Of a DNA stretch of 64,000 nucleotides, positions 29,397 through 36,958 are shown one piece after another. The notes beneath the pieces are model-generated. The model was given only the letters and a program-made list of their open reading frames with translations, ran no database searches and was not told the DNA's origin. Numbering within the stretch: the first letter of the stretch is position 1; each line of letters opens with the position of its first letter. The translations under genes were made by a program, and so were the position numbers. The stretch is from an uncultured Erythrobacter sp. (GTDB lineage Bacteria > Pseudomonadota > Alphaproteobacteria > Sphingomonadales > Sphingomonadaceae). Where the stretch lies: positions 124,001 to 188,000 of the forward strand of contig CANMMR010000007.1 of assembly GCA_947499095.1 (NCBI GenBank), written 5' to 3'.

Positions 29397-30682
29397 TGGC
29401 TGCCCCGACGCCGCGCATCGCCCGCGTCTATGGTGCCGTGAATGTCGGCTCGTTCCGAGTGTCGGCCATGATCATGGGCGAGGCCGAAGGCGGCGAGATG
29501 GTGGTGCTCGGCTCCAGCCACCGCGCGAGCGAAGGCATCAAGCGCGGCTATGTAACCGACATGCGCGCCGCGAGCCATTCGATCCGCACTGCGGTCGAGA
29601 AGGCCGAGGCGAATGCCAATACCTCGATCTCGAGCGTGTGGATCGGCTGCGCAGGAGCAGGGCTGTCGAGCCGCATCTCCAGCGTCGAGATCGCCATTGG
29701 CGGGCGGCGCATCGAAGAAGACGATATCGAGCATCTCCTTCATGCGGCGCGCGACCATCTGCATCCCGACGGGCGCATGGTGCTGCACGCCCAGCCGGCG
29801 CATTATATGCTCGACGGCGCGCATGGGGTCGCCAATCCCAGGGGGCTGCATGCCGAAGCGCTGGGTGTCGATGTCCATGTGACCTTCGCCGAAGGGGCAC
29901 CGGTGCGCAATCTGATCGAGGCTGTGCAGGGCGCGCATCTCGAAGTCGAGGGCGTCGTCGCCAGCCCGCTCGCGACCGCCTATGCCTGCCTCTCCGCCGA
30001 AGAGCGCGATCTTGGAGTGGCGTTGGTGGAGATCGGCGCGCAGGTGACTAATGTTTCCGTCCACGCCGCAGGGATGCTGCTCGGCCTGCGCTCGATCCCG
30101 GTCGGCTCGAATGACATTACCGATGCGCTCGCATCCTCGCTCGGCATCCGCCGGAGCCAGGCCGAGCGGCTGAAGTGTGTATCGGGTTCGGCGATAGCCA
30201 CGCCGACCGATCACCGCGAGATGATTCCGGTCGATGGCCCGGGTGACAAGCCCGACGGGCGGCTGGCACGCGGGGCGGACGAGCAGAACCGCATCCCGCG
30301 CGCGGATCTGGTCGGCACGGTGACCGATCGCCTCGGCGTGATGAGCGGCGAGATTTCGAAGGCGCTCAAGGCGCTCGGCTTCGGCGGATCGCAAGGCGGG
30401 CAGGTCGTCCTGACGGGTGGCGGGGCCGAACTGCACGGCATCGCCGACTTCATGCAGGGCGCGCTCGGCCAGCCGGTGCGGATCGGCAAGCCGCCCGCGC
30501 TACAGGGCCTGCCCGAAGCGCATGCGACACCCGGATTTGCGACGCTTGCGGGCCTGTGCCTTTACGCTGCGCAAGACCCGGTAGACATTCGTTCGGTCGG
30601 CTCGAACTACCAATCGACCAGCCGCTATTCGGGCTTTGCTCTGGTGAACCGTGTCGTACAGGCGGTGCGCGAGTATTTCTGA
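29396..30682 (+). CDS. ftsA: Cell division protein FtsA
   Basis: FtsA is the actin-like ATPase that tethers FtsZ to the membrane and recruits later division proteins. The 428-residue protein begins IARVYGAVNVGSFRVSAMI, in which the usual acidic DIGT phosphate loop reads VNVGSF, as in other sphingomonads I recall. The adenosine loop VVLTGGGAELHGI and the SHS2 region (about 85-165) are present. The last residues (LVNRVVQAVREYF) form the amphipathic membrane-targeting helix. An in-frame GTG at 29393 is an alternative start one codon earlier. Confidence 0.94.
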   Translation: MAAPTPRIARVYGAVNVGSFRVSAMIMGEAEGGEMVVLGSSHRASEGIKRGYVTDMRAASHSIRTAVEKAEANANTSISSVWIGCAGAGLSSRISSVEIAIGGRRIEEDDIEHLLHAARDHLHPDGRMVLHAQPAHYMLDGAHGVANPRGLHAEALGVDVHVTFAEGAPVRNLIEAVQGAHLEVEGVVASPLATAYACLSAEERDLGVALVEIGAQVTNVSVHAAGMLLGLRSIPVGSNDITDALASSLGIRRSQAERLKCVSGSAIATPTDHREMIPVDGPGDKPDGRLARGADEQNRIPRADLVGTVTDRLGVMSGEISKALKALGFGGSQGGQVVLTGGGAELHGIADFMQGALGQPVRIGKPPALQGLPEAHATPGFATLAGLCLYAAQDPVDIRSVGSNYQSTSRYSGFALVNRVVQAVREYF

Positions 30683-30718
30683 TGGTTGAAACCCATGCAC
30701 AACAGGGCATTAGACCTT

Positions 30719-30727
30719 TGTGGATAA
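30719..30727 (-). promoter_or_regulatory. Perfect DnaA box upstream of ftsZ
   Basis: TGTGGATAA on the plus strand is the exact complement of the DnaA consensus TTATCCACA. It lies 91 bases before the ftsZ ATG, in the only sizeable gap (135 bases) inside the ftsA-ftsZ region. In Caulobacter, DnaA is known to promote ftsZ transcription; this site would allow the same here, but one 9-mer can also occur by chance. Confidence 0.45.
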
Positions 30728-30817
30728 GCTTCTTCTACGAGTCTTCGCGTGATTCGCTTTGCGCGCGTAATGTGACATAGTGATTTTTCAGAATTCCGAC
30801 TTTCCGGGGGACACCCA

Positions 30818-32440
30818 ATGAGCATCAATATCGGTCCGGCATCCAGCGACGACCTCCGCCCCAAGATCATGGTGATCGGCGTCGGCGGCGCGGGCGGCAA
30901 CGCAATCGCCAACATGATGGACGCGGGCATCGAAGGCGTCGACTTCATCGTCAGCAATACCGACGCGCAGGCGCTCAGCTCCTCGCCGGCGGAAAAGCGC
31001 ATCCAGCTCGGTCCTGACATCACCGGCGGCCTTGGCGCAGGCGCGCGGCCCGAAGTTGGCAAGGCTGCAGCCGAAGAAACGGTCGAGGATATCGAAGATG
31101 CGCTCGATGGCTGCAACATGGTGTTCATCGCGGCCGGCATGGGCGGCGGCACCGGCACCGGCGCTGCTCCGGTCATCGCCGAGGCTGCCCGCAAGAAGGG
31201 CGTGCTGACCGTCGGCGTGGTAACCAAGCCGTTCCTGTTCGAAGGCACGCGCCGCATGCGCGCCGCCGAGGCGGGCATCGACGAGCTGCAAAAGCATGTC
31301 GATACGCTAATCGTGATCCCGAACCAGAACCTGTTCCTGGTGGCGAAGGCGGAAACGACCTTCAAGGAAGCCTTCATGCTGGCCGACGAGGTGCTGCAGC
31401 AGGGCGTGCGCTCGATCACCGACCTCATGGTCATGCCGGGCCTCATCAATCTCGACTTCGCCGATGTCCGCTCGGTGATGCAGGAAATGGGCAAGGCCAT
31501 GATGGGCACGGGCGAGGGCGAGGGCGACAATCGCGCGCTCGAAGCGGCCGAGCGGGCCATTGCCAATCCGCTGCTCGACGGTGTCAGCATGACCGGCGCG
31601 AAGGGCGTAATCATCTCGATCATCGGCGGCGAGGACATGAAGCTGCTCGAAGTGGACGAGGCCGCGAACCACATCCGCGAACTGGTGGACGAGGACGCGA
31701 ACATCATCTGGGGTTCGGCCTTCAATCCCGAGCTCGAAGGCAAGATCCGCGTCTCGGTCGTCGCGACCGGCATCGAGACTGATGGCAGCGCTCAGTCGAG
31801 CGCACCGCAGGCATTCACGATGAGCGATAGTCGCGCGCCCAAGCGTCCTGTACTCGACCTGCCGACCGAGACGATCGAAGACGACGAACCCTTCGAACTG
31901 TCCGAAGGCCTGTCCGCTGAGCCGGAAGCCGAGTCCGGCGACGCTGGCACGCTCGACCTTACAGCGGAAGCGGGCGCCGACAGCTCCTCGGTCCTCTCCG
32001 ACGACCTCGGCTACGGCTCTGCGGACGACGACGAGGAAGAAGATTACGACGATGTCGACGGCATCGTGGATCCGCTCGCCGGCTTGCGCAACGCGGACGG
32101 CGAAGTTCCGCCGCCCGCAGAGGATGGCGAATTCGGCAGCGGCTGGGCGGAAGATGCCGGCCAGCCCTCGCCGCTCGACCTGTCGGAACCGATGGAAGAA
32201 GGCGGTCAGGACAGCACCTATGGCGAGGGCGAAAGTCCGCTTGCCAGCAAGCCGGGCAAGAAGCGCCCCGTGCTCGGCGGAGACGGCGGCGGCAGCGATT
32301 CAGGCGCGGGCAGCACGCTCTTCGAACGGATGGCCAATCTCTCGCGCGGTGCCAACAAGCCCGAGGACGAGGACGACGAGGATGACGATGGCGGCTCGCT
32401 GAACATTCCCCGCTTCCTCGGTCGCCAGAACAACCAGTAA
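30818..32440 (+). CDS. ftsZ: Cell division GTPase FtsZ
   Basis: FtsZ is the tubulin homologue that forms the Z ring. The 540-residue protein has the GTPase domain (about residues 15-320): [24 protein letters not shown] and the tubulin signature GGGTGTG at 109-115, with [11 protein letters not shown] as the T7 synergy loop. The C-terminal linker (about 325-525) is about 200 residues, acidic and Pro/Ser/Asp-rich, far longer than in E. coli, as is common in alphaproteobacteria. The conserved C-terminal peptide is [10 protein letters not shown], the FtsA/ZipA-type binding tail. A GGGGGA lies shortly before the ATG. A separate promoter is likely in the 135-base upstream gap. Confidence 0.98.
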   Translation: MSINIGPASSDDLRPKIMVIGVGGAGGNAIANMMDAGIEGVDFIVSNTDAQALSSSPAEKRIQLGPDITGGLGAGARPEVGKAAAEETVEDIEDALDGCNMVFIAAGMGGGTGTGAAPVIAEAARKKGVLTVGVVTKPFLFEGTRRMRAAEAGIDELQKHVDTLIVIPNQNLFLVAKAETTFKEAFMLADEVLQQGVRSITDLMVMPGLINLDFADVRSVMQEMGKAMMGTGEGEGDNRALEAAERAIANPLLDGVSMTGAKGVIISIIGGEDMKLLEVDEAANHIRELVDEDANIIWGSAFNPELEGKIRVSVVATGIETDGSAQSSAPQAFTMSDSRAPKRPVLDLPTETIEDDEPFELSEGLSAEPEAESGDAGTLDLTAEAGADSSSVLSDDLGYGSADDDEEEDYDDVDGIVDPLAGLRNADGEVPPPAEDGEFGSGWAEDAGQPSPLDLSEPMEEGGQDSTYGEGESPLASKPGKKRPVLGGDGGGSDSGAGSTLFERMANLSRGANKPEDEDDEDDDGGSLNIPRFLGRQNNQ

Positions 32441-32452
32441 CGCACTCAGCCG

Positions 32453-32484
32453 CCCGGGCCAGCGCCTGTTAAGGCGCGCCCGGG
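32453..32484 (+). terminator. Stem-loop after ftsZ
   Basis: Bases 32453-32467 and 32472-32484 can pair (CCCGGG with CCCGGG, then GCGCC with GGCGC) around a small loop, 13 bases after the ftsZ stop. There is no T-run, so it is a weak or Rho-assisted terminator at best, separating the dcw genes from the SPOR gene. Confidence 0.4.
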
Positions 32485-32497
32485 TAAGGGCACGATC

Positions 32498-34186
32498 ATG
32501 GTAACACTATCGCGGATCACGGTTGCAGCGGTCTTGGCCGCTGCAGTGAGCGTGCCGACCGCGGCCCATGCGCAGCGCGAGATCGTCCAGCCCTTGCCGC
32601 CGAAAGGGTCCGACCGGTTGAGCGATGCCTTGCGGCGGCTAGCGCGCAATGCGGCCGATGTGTCGGCCCTGCTCGACGCCGGCGAGGCGGCACTGGATGT
32701 CGGCGATATCGACGCAGCGATCGGCTTTTTCGGCCGGGCAAAGCAGCTTTCACCCACCAACAGCCGCATCAGTCTCGGCCTCGGCAAGGCCTATGCGCGC
32801 TCGCGCCAACCGATCGAGGCGCTGCGCTTGTTCGCCGAGGCAGAGCGGGCAGGCGTCACCAACGACCGCATGGCGGAGGACCGGGGCATGGCCTTCATGC
32901 TCGTCGGTGACAACCGCAGCGCGCAGGAGCTCTTCCGGCTGGCGCTGGCGCAAGGTGCCGGGTCCGAAGTAAAGCGCCGCCTCGCGCTCAGCCTGGCGAT
33001 CTCGGGCGAGCGCGAGAGTTTCGAGCAGACGCTGCTGCCGTTGCTTGAGGCCCGCGATCTTGCTGCATTCCGCACCCGCGCATTCGGCCTGGCGATCCTG
33101 GGCGACACGCGCGAGGCGATCGAGATTTCCAATGCGATGCTGCCCGCGCAAATGGCGGGTCGGGTTCGTCCCTATCTCGAATTCATGCCCCGCCTGACAC
33201 CGGCGCAGCAGGCAGCGGCAGGGACGCTCGGGGTGTTTCCGCGCGCGGCCAATATCGGCACCGACGATCCGCAGATCGCCGCCTATGCGCCGGTAACTCC
33301 TGCGCCAGCGACGTCGCAAGCAGCGGCGACGTCAGCGCGGCCCGCGGCGGCTCCCCAGTCTCGAGCGACGCCGCAACGGCGCGTGGCGTCTCGCCTGCCC
33401 GAGAGCACGGCTCCTGCACGTCAGCGCCAGGAACGACCGAGCCGGACGGCGACCGTCGGCCCGCGTTCGAGCGAAAATGCGGGGATTGCCCCCAATCTGT
33501 CGCCGGCGACGACGCGCGTCGTCCAGCAACAAGCTGCGCCGCAGCCGGTGACGCAGCCATCTCCTGCTCCTGTGCAGGCTGCTCAGAGTTCCAGACCAGC
33601 AGAGGAAGCACCGCGAGCCGTCACTCTTCCGGCGAGGACGGCCTCGGTGCCCAAACCTGCGGAAACCGCGCCTGTCGTGTTCGCCCGGCGACCGGCGGAT
33701 GCGCCGATCAGCGTCGAGCCGACATCTGCGACAGCCGCTCCACCACCGCCTCCCCCTCCTCCCGCTAGCAAAACTGTGCCAACACTCGAGCAAGCCTTCG
33801 CCGGCTTCTCCCTCGAGCCGACTGCACCGCGCCCGGCAGCCCAGGGGGCGGTCGACATCACGCGCATCGAGGCCCCGCGCGAGAAGGCCAAGCCCGATCC
33901 CCCGCCGCCACCCGCCCATCCTTCGCGGCACTGGGTGCAGGTTGCGACCGGCAAGGACGTCTCGGCGCTCGGGTTCGACTGGCGCCGGATCGCGCGCAAG
34001 GCGGATGGGCTGCTGGAGGGCAAGGGTCCTTTCGTGACGCCGTGGGGAGAAGCAAATCGTTTGCTTTCCGGACCCTATCCCGATGCTGGCTCTGCGCGCG
34101 AAATGATGAACAAGCTCAAAGCTTTGGATATCGATAGCTTTACCTTCCGCAGTGCCGAAGGCGAAGCGATCGAGCCCCTCGGCTGA
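32498..34186 (+). CDS. Periplasmic TPR protein with C-terminal SPOR domain
   Basis: The 562-residue protein has a signal peptide (cleavage near AHAQ, residue 26), then an alpha-helical region with TPR-like repeats (about 45-230; ALDVGDIDAAIGFFGRAKQLSPTN is a typical unit), a long low-complexity segment rich in Pro, Ala, Thr, Ser and Arg (about 255-460), and a SPOR domain at the C-terminus (about 475-560, HWVQVATGKDVSALGFDW and LLSGPYPDAGSAREMMNKLKA). SPOR domains bind denuded septal glycan, so a role in septal peptidoglycan is plausible. It is 58 bases downstream of ftsZ, which fits a division role, but the exact function is not known. Confidence 0.82.
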   Translation: MVTLSRITVAAVLAAAVSVPTAAHAQREIVQPLPPKGSDRLSDALRRLARNAADVSALLDAGEAALDVGDIDAAIGFFGRAKQLSPTNSRISLGLGKAYARSRQPIEALRLFAEAERAGVTNDRMAEDRGMAFMLVGDNRSAQELFRLALAQGAGSEVKRRLALSLAISGERESFEQTLLPLLEARDLAAFRTRAFGLAILGDTREAIEISNAMLPAQMAGRVRPYLEFMPRLTPAQQAAAGTLGVFPRAANIGTDDPQIAAYAPVTPAPATSQAAATSARPAAAPQSRATPQRRVASRLPESTAPARQRQERPSRTATVGPRSSENAGIAPNLSPATTRVVQQQAAPQPVTQPSPAPVQAAQSSRPAEEAPRAVTLPARTASVPKPAETAPVVFARRPADAPISVEPTSATAAPPPPPPPPASKTVPTLEQAFAGFSLEPTAPRPAAQGAVDITRIEAPREKAKPDPPPPPAHPSRHWVQVATGKDVSALGFDWRRIARKADGLLEGKGPFVTPWGEANRLLSGPYPDAGSAREMMNKLKALDIDSFTFRSAEGEAIEPLG

Positions 34187-34201
34187 CCCATGGCGCGCGC
34201 C

Positions 34202-34222
34202 TTGTGCACAGGGTTTGCACAA
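34202..34222. promoter_or_regulatory. Perfect inverted repeat between the SPOR and YbjN genes
   Basis: TTGTGCA-N7-TGCACAA is a perfect 7-bp inverted repeat whose centres are 14 bases apart. It lies 16 bases after the SPOR stop and about 100 bases before the next gene. The arrangement suits a dimeric regulator. It is not the alphaproteobacterial LexA box (GTTC-N7-GTTC). No regulator is assigned. Confidence 0.35.
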
Positions 34223-34319
34223 GCGAAAACGGTTCTCCCCAGCAGCGACAATCGGCTGGATTGCCAAGCCCCGTGTCCTGTCGGCATCCAGCGTGCATGA
34301 CGTGTGAGGGACAGGTTCG

Positions 34320-34823
34320 ATGAGAACGGCAAGCGAAAGCTACGAAGCGGACGAGGACGCAGCTCCGCTCGATATGCTGGTGGCCCTGTTCGAGGCACGC
34401 GGATGGCCGTGCCAAAGCGCGCAGGGAGAGATGAGCGGCGAAATTCAGGGCAGCTGGACGAACTACCAGCTGCGCGGGATCTGGCGGCCGGAAGACATGG
34501 TCCTGCAGGTCATCTGCCTGCCGGAAATTCGTGTGCCGGACGGCAAGAAGAAAGCGGCGCACGAGCTGGTTGCGAGGATCAACGAGCAGCTCTGGCTCGG
34601 CCATTTCGACATCTGGTCCAATGGCGGCGTCGTGCTCTACCGAAACGGTACCATGCTGGGCGACGACGGATTGCTGAGCCTTGCACAAGCCCAGGCGCTG
34701 GTGGAGATCGCCGTCGACGAATGCGACCGCTTCTATCCTGCATTCCAGTTCGTATTGTGGGGCGACAAATCGCCGTCCGACGCACTCAGCGCAGCCATGG
34801 TCGATGCTGCGGGCGAGGCCTGA
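34320..34823 (+). CDS. YbjN domain-containing protein
   Basis: This is a 167-residue acidic protein without signal peptide or membrane helix. The layout matches the YbjN family, a fold related to type III secretion chaperones: a short acidic start, then DMLVALFEARGWPCQ, VLQVICLPEIRVPDGKK, ELVARINEQLWLGHFDIW, VLYRNGTM and a long C-terminal helix with VEIAVDECDRFYPAFQFVLWG. Members have been linked to stress tolerance and motility, but no biochemical role is established. The gene is separated from its neighbours by 130-base gaps and seems to stand alone. Confidence 0.8.
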   Translation: MRTASESYEADEDAAPLDMLVALFEARGWPCQSAQGEMSGEIQGSWTNYQLRGIWRPEDMVLQVICLPEIRVPDGKKKAAHELVARINEQLWLGHFDIWSNGGVVLYRNGTMLGDDGLLSLAQAQALVEIAVDECDRFYPAFQFVLWGDKSPSDALSAAMVDAAGEA

Positions 34824-34877
34824 GTATCGTCCGCGAATTTGGTTAATCGGGCAAGGTTCGCCTTTCGTCGGTTTCCC

Positions 34878-34906
34878 TTGAAATTCGGGGCCCGAATGGC
34901 GATATT
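34878..34906 (+). promoter_or_regulatory. Sigma-70-type promoter of the BI-1 gene with a palindrome in the spacer
   Basis: TTGAAA (34878-34883) and GATATT (34901-34906) are 17 bases apart, 51 bases before the ATG of the BI-1 family gene. The spacer holds ATTCGGG-G-CCCGAAT (34883-34897), a perfect 7-bp inverted repeat with a single central base, a natural place for a repressor. Confidence 0.5.
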
Positions 34907-34957
34907 GCGCGTATGAGAAGCGGCGGGCGTGATCGCCGCTTATGGGAGTAATTCGAA

Positions 34958-35701
34958 ATGGCCAATTGGAACGACAACACCGAGCAGCGGCAGGGCTTCG
35001 GCTCCGTCCCCCGCGCGGGCGATGCCGTTACCCGGCAGGAAACCTTCGACGCAGGGCTGCGCAAGCACATGCTGTCGATCTACAATTACATGGCTTCGGG
35101 CGTGCTGCTGACCGGCATTGTCGCGCTGCTCACCGCGCGTAGCGGCTTGGCCTTGAGCTTTGCCAGCGGTCCGCTGATGTGGATCGTGGCGCTGGCGCCG
35201 TTGGCCTTCGTCTTCGCGATGAGCTTCGGCGTGAACAAGTTCTCCAAGCCGACGCTGCAGATCATGTTCTGGGCCTTTGCGATCGTGATGGGCCTGTCGC
35301 TGTCGACGATCTTCCTCGTTTATACGGGTGAGAGCATCGCGGCGACTTTCTTCGCCACGGCGGGCGCCTTTGCTGGCCTTAGCCTGTTCGGTTACACCAC
35401 CAAGAAGGACCTGTCGGGCTTCGGCACTTTCCTCGTGATGGGCGTGATCGGCTTGCTGATCGCGATGGTGATCAACATCTTCCTGCAGTCGAGCACATTG
35501 GCCCTGGCCGTAAGCTTCCTCGGCGTGCTGATCTTTGCCGGCCTCACCGCCTACGATACGCAGCGCTTGAAGCGTGAGTACCAGTACCTGCGTGGCACCG
35601 AGTTCGCCGGCAAGGCGATCATCATGGGCGCGCTGAGCCTGTATCTCGACTTCATCAACATGTTCCTGTTCCTCCTGCGCTTCATGGGAAGCCGCGAGTG
35701 A
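34958..35701 (+). CDS. Bax inhibitor-1/YccA family membrane protein
   Basis: The 247-residue integral membrane protein has a polar N-terminal segment of about 45 residues and seven predicted transmembrane helices. Family markers are the cytosolic start ending GLRKHMLSIYNYMASG, LTAYDTQRLK with its conserved Asp, and the closing LYLDFINMFLFLLRFMG. E. coli YccA modulates the FtsH protease, and BsYetJ is a pH-dependent calcium leak; either could apply here, and neither can be shown from sequence. The gene is monocistronic: its own promoter lies upstream and a terminator follows. Confidence 0.93.
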   Translation: MANWNDNTEQRQGFGSVPRAGDAVTRQETFDAGLRKHMLSIYNYMASGVLLTGIVALLTARSGLALSFASGPLMWIVALAPLAFVFAMSFGVNKFSKPTLQIMFWAFAIVMGLSLSTIFLVYTGESIAATFFATAGAFAGLSLFGYTTKKDLSGFGTFLVMGVIGLLIAMVINIFLQSSTLALAVSFLGVLIFAGLTAYDTQRLKREYQYLRGTEFAGKAIIMGALSLYLDFINMFLFLLRFMGSRE

Positions 35702-35740
35702 TCGCGCTCCACTGATCGCACACAGGATTCGTTTGGACGT

Positions 35741-35777
35741 GCCCGGGGCGCAACGCGCGCTCCGGGCATTTTCTTTG
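35741..35777 (+). terminator. Rho-independent terminator of the BI-1 family gene
   Basis: GCCCGGGGCGC pairs with GCGCTCCGGGC around a short loop, with one mismatch, followed by ATTTTCTTTG. It lies 40 bases after the stop codon. Confidence 0.7.
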
Positions 35778-35872
35778 TCTTTTCCAGCCGCTAAGCATTA
35801 CTGCTTCATCCCCGGTCAATCCGGGGCGGGGCAGATTAACGACAGATGTATTCCCAGGAGGGTCCGCCAGCC

Positions 35873-36778
35873 ATGAGCAGCGCCGCACAACCGTTACTTC
35901 GCATTACCGCCGTAATCGGCACGATCGCTGCCCTCGGTGCCTGCGCCACGCCGCCCCCTCCGCCGCCGCCGCCACCTCCGCCGCCGGTCGAAGCGGTGCC
36001 CTATCGTCCGCTGCCGCCCAAGCAGGCGGCCTATGTTATGGACATTCCCCGCGTCGGCCCGATGGGCGTGCGCCAGACGGTTAACACAGGCATCAGCGAC
36101 GACGAGCGCGTGTGGCACTTCCGCTCCGCCTGGAACGTGGCGGCGCTCAACTGCCTCGATCCGCAATACCAGCCGATCCTGGACGGCTACAGCGATTACA
36201 TCTCCACCCACGGGCGCGCTCTCAAGCGGGTGAACGACCGCATCGACGCCGAGTACCGCAAGGAGGCCAGCACGCGCCGCGAGGCGATCATGGCGCGCGA
36301 GGCACAGATGACCATGGTTTACAATTACTTCGCCCTGCCGCCGGCGCGCGGCGAGTTCTGCGACACTACGCTGCAGCTTGCGAACCAGTACAACGCGATG
36401 GACACGGTCGACCCGACTGCCTTTGCGCTGACCAACTTCAGCACCTTCGAGCAGCCGTTCGAAAATTTCTTCCGCGCCTACGAGCAATACGAGCGCGATT
36501 CGGCGGCATGGGATGCGCAATACGGGGCGCGTTACGGCTCATCACAGCCGGGTTATGTCGCCGCGCAGCAGGCGCGTGCTTCGATGGTCGCTCCGCAGCC
36601 CGGAATAAGCGATCCCGCGCTTCTGACCAATCAGGCGAATATCCGCGAGACCACCGTGGTCGACCCCGATACCGGTGCGCGAATTCCGGTGCTTCCGGTC
36701 GATACGAGAAACGAATCCACTCCGATCGTCCAGCCGATCCCGAGCGATGCGGGCGAGGACGACACACCGCAGGAGTGA
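35873..36778 (+). CDS. Proline-rich lipoprotein of unknown function
   Basis: The 301-residue protein has a signal peptide with a lipobox (LGAC, Cys near residue 24), followed at once by a run of twelve prolines, probably a rigid spacer from the membrane. The main domain (about 50-200) is helical, with ALNCLDPQYQPILDGYSDYI, ALKRVNDRIDAEYRKEA and FCDTTLQLANQYNAM; its cysteines may pair. The tail is Pro/Gln/Asp-rich. The ATG at 35873 is preferred to one at 35846, because it begins directly before a normal signal sequence. A CCCCGG/CCGGGG hairpin lies at 35810-35826. No family is recognised with certainty. Confidence 0.75.
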   Translation: MSSAAQPLLRITAVIGTIAALGACATPPPPPPPPPPPPVEAVPYRPLPPKQAAYVMDIPRVGPMGVRQTVNTGISDDERVWHFRSAWNVAALNCLDPQYQPILDGYSDYISTHGRALKRVNDRIDAEYRKEASTRREAIMAREAQMTMVYNYFALPPARGEFCDTTLQLANQYNAMDTVDPTAFALTNFSTFEQPFENFFRAYEQYERDSAAWDAQYGARYGSSQPGYVAAQQARASMVAPQPGISDPALLTNQANIRETTVVDPDTGARIPVLPVDTRNESTPIVQPIPSDAGEDDTPQE

Positions 36779-36867
36779 TTGCGGGCCGCAAATTTGGTCT
36801 GGAAATAGTCGGCACGCCGCGTTAATTGGCGCGCCTTCCCGGCTTTCACCGGGGCGCAAGCTGGAAC

Positions 36868-36943
<76 letters not shown>

Positions 36944-36958
36944 GCCTTACCGGTTCCT

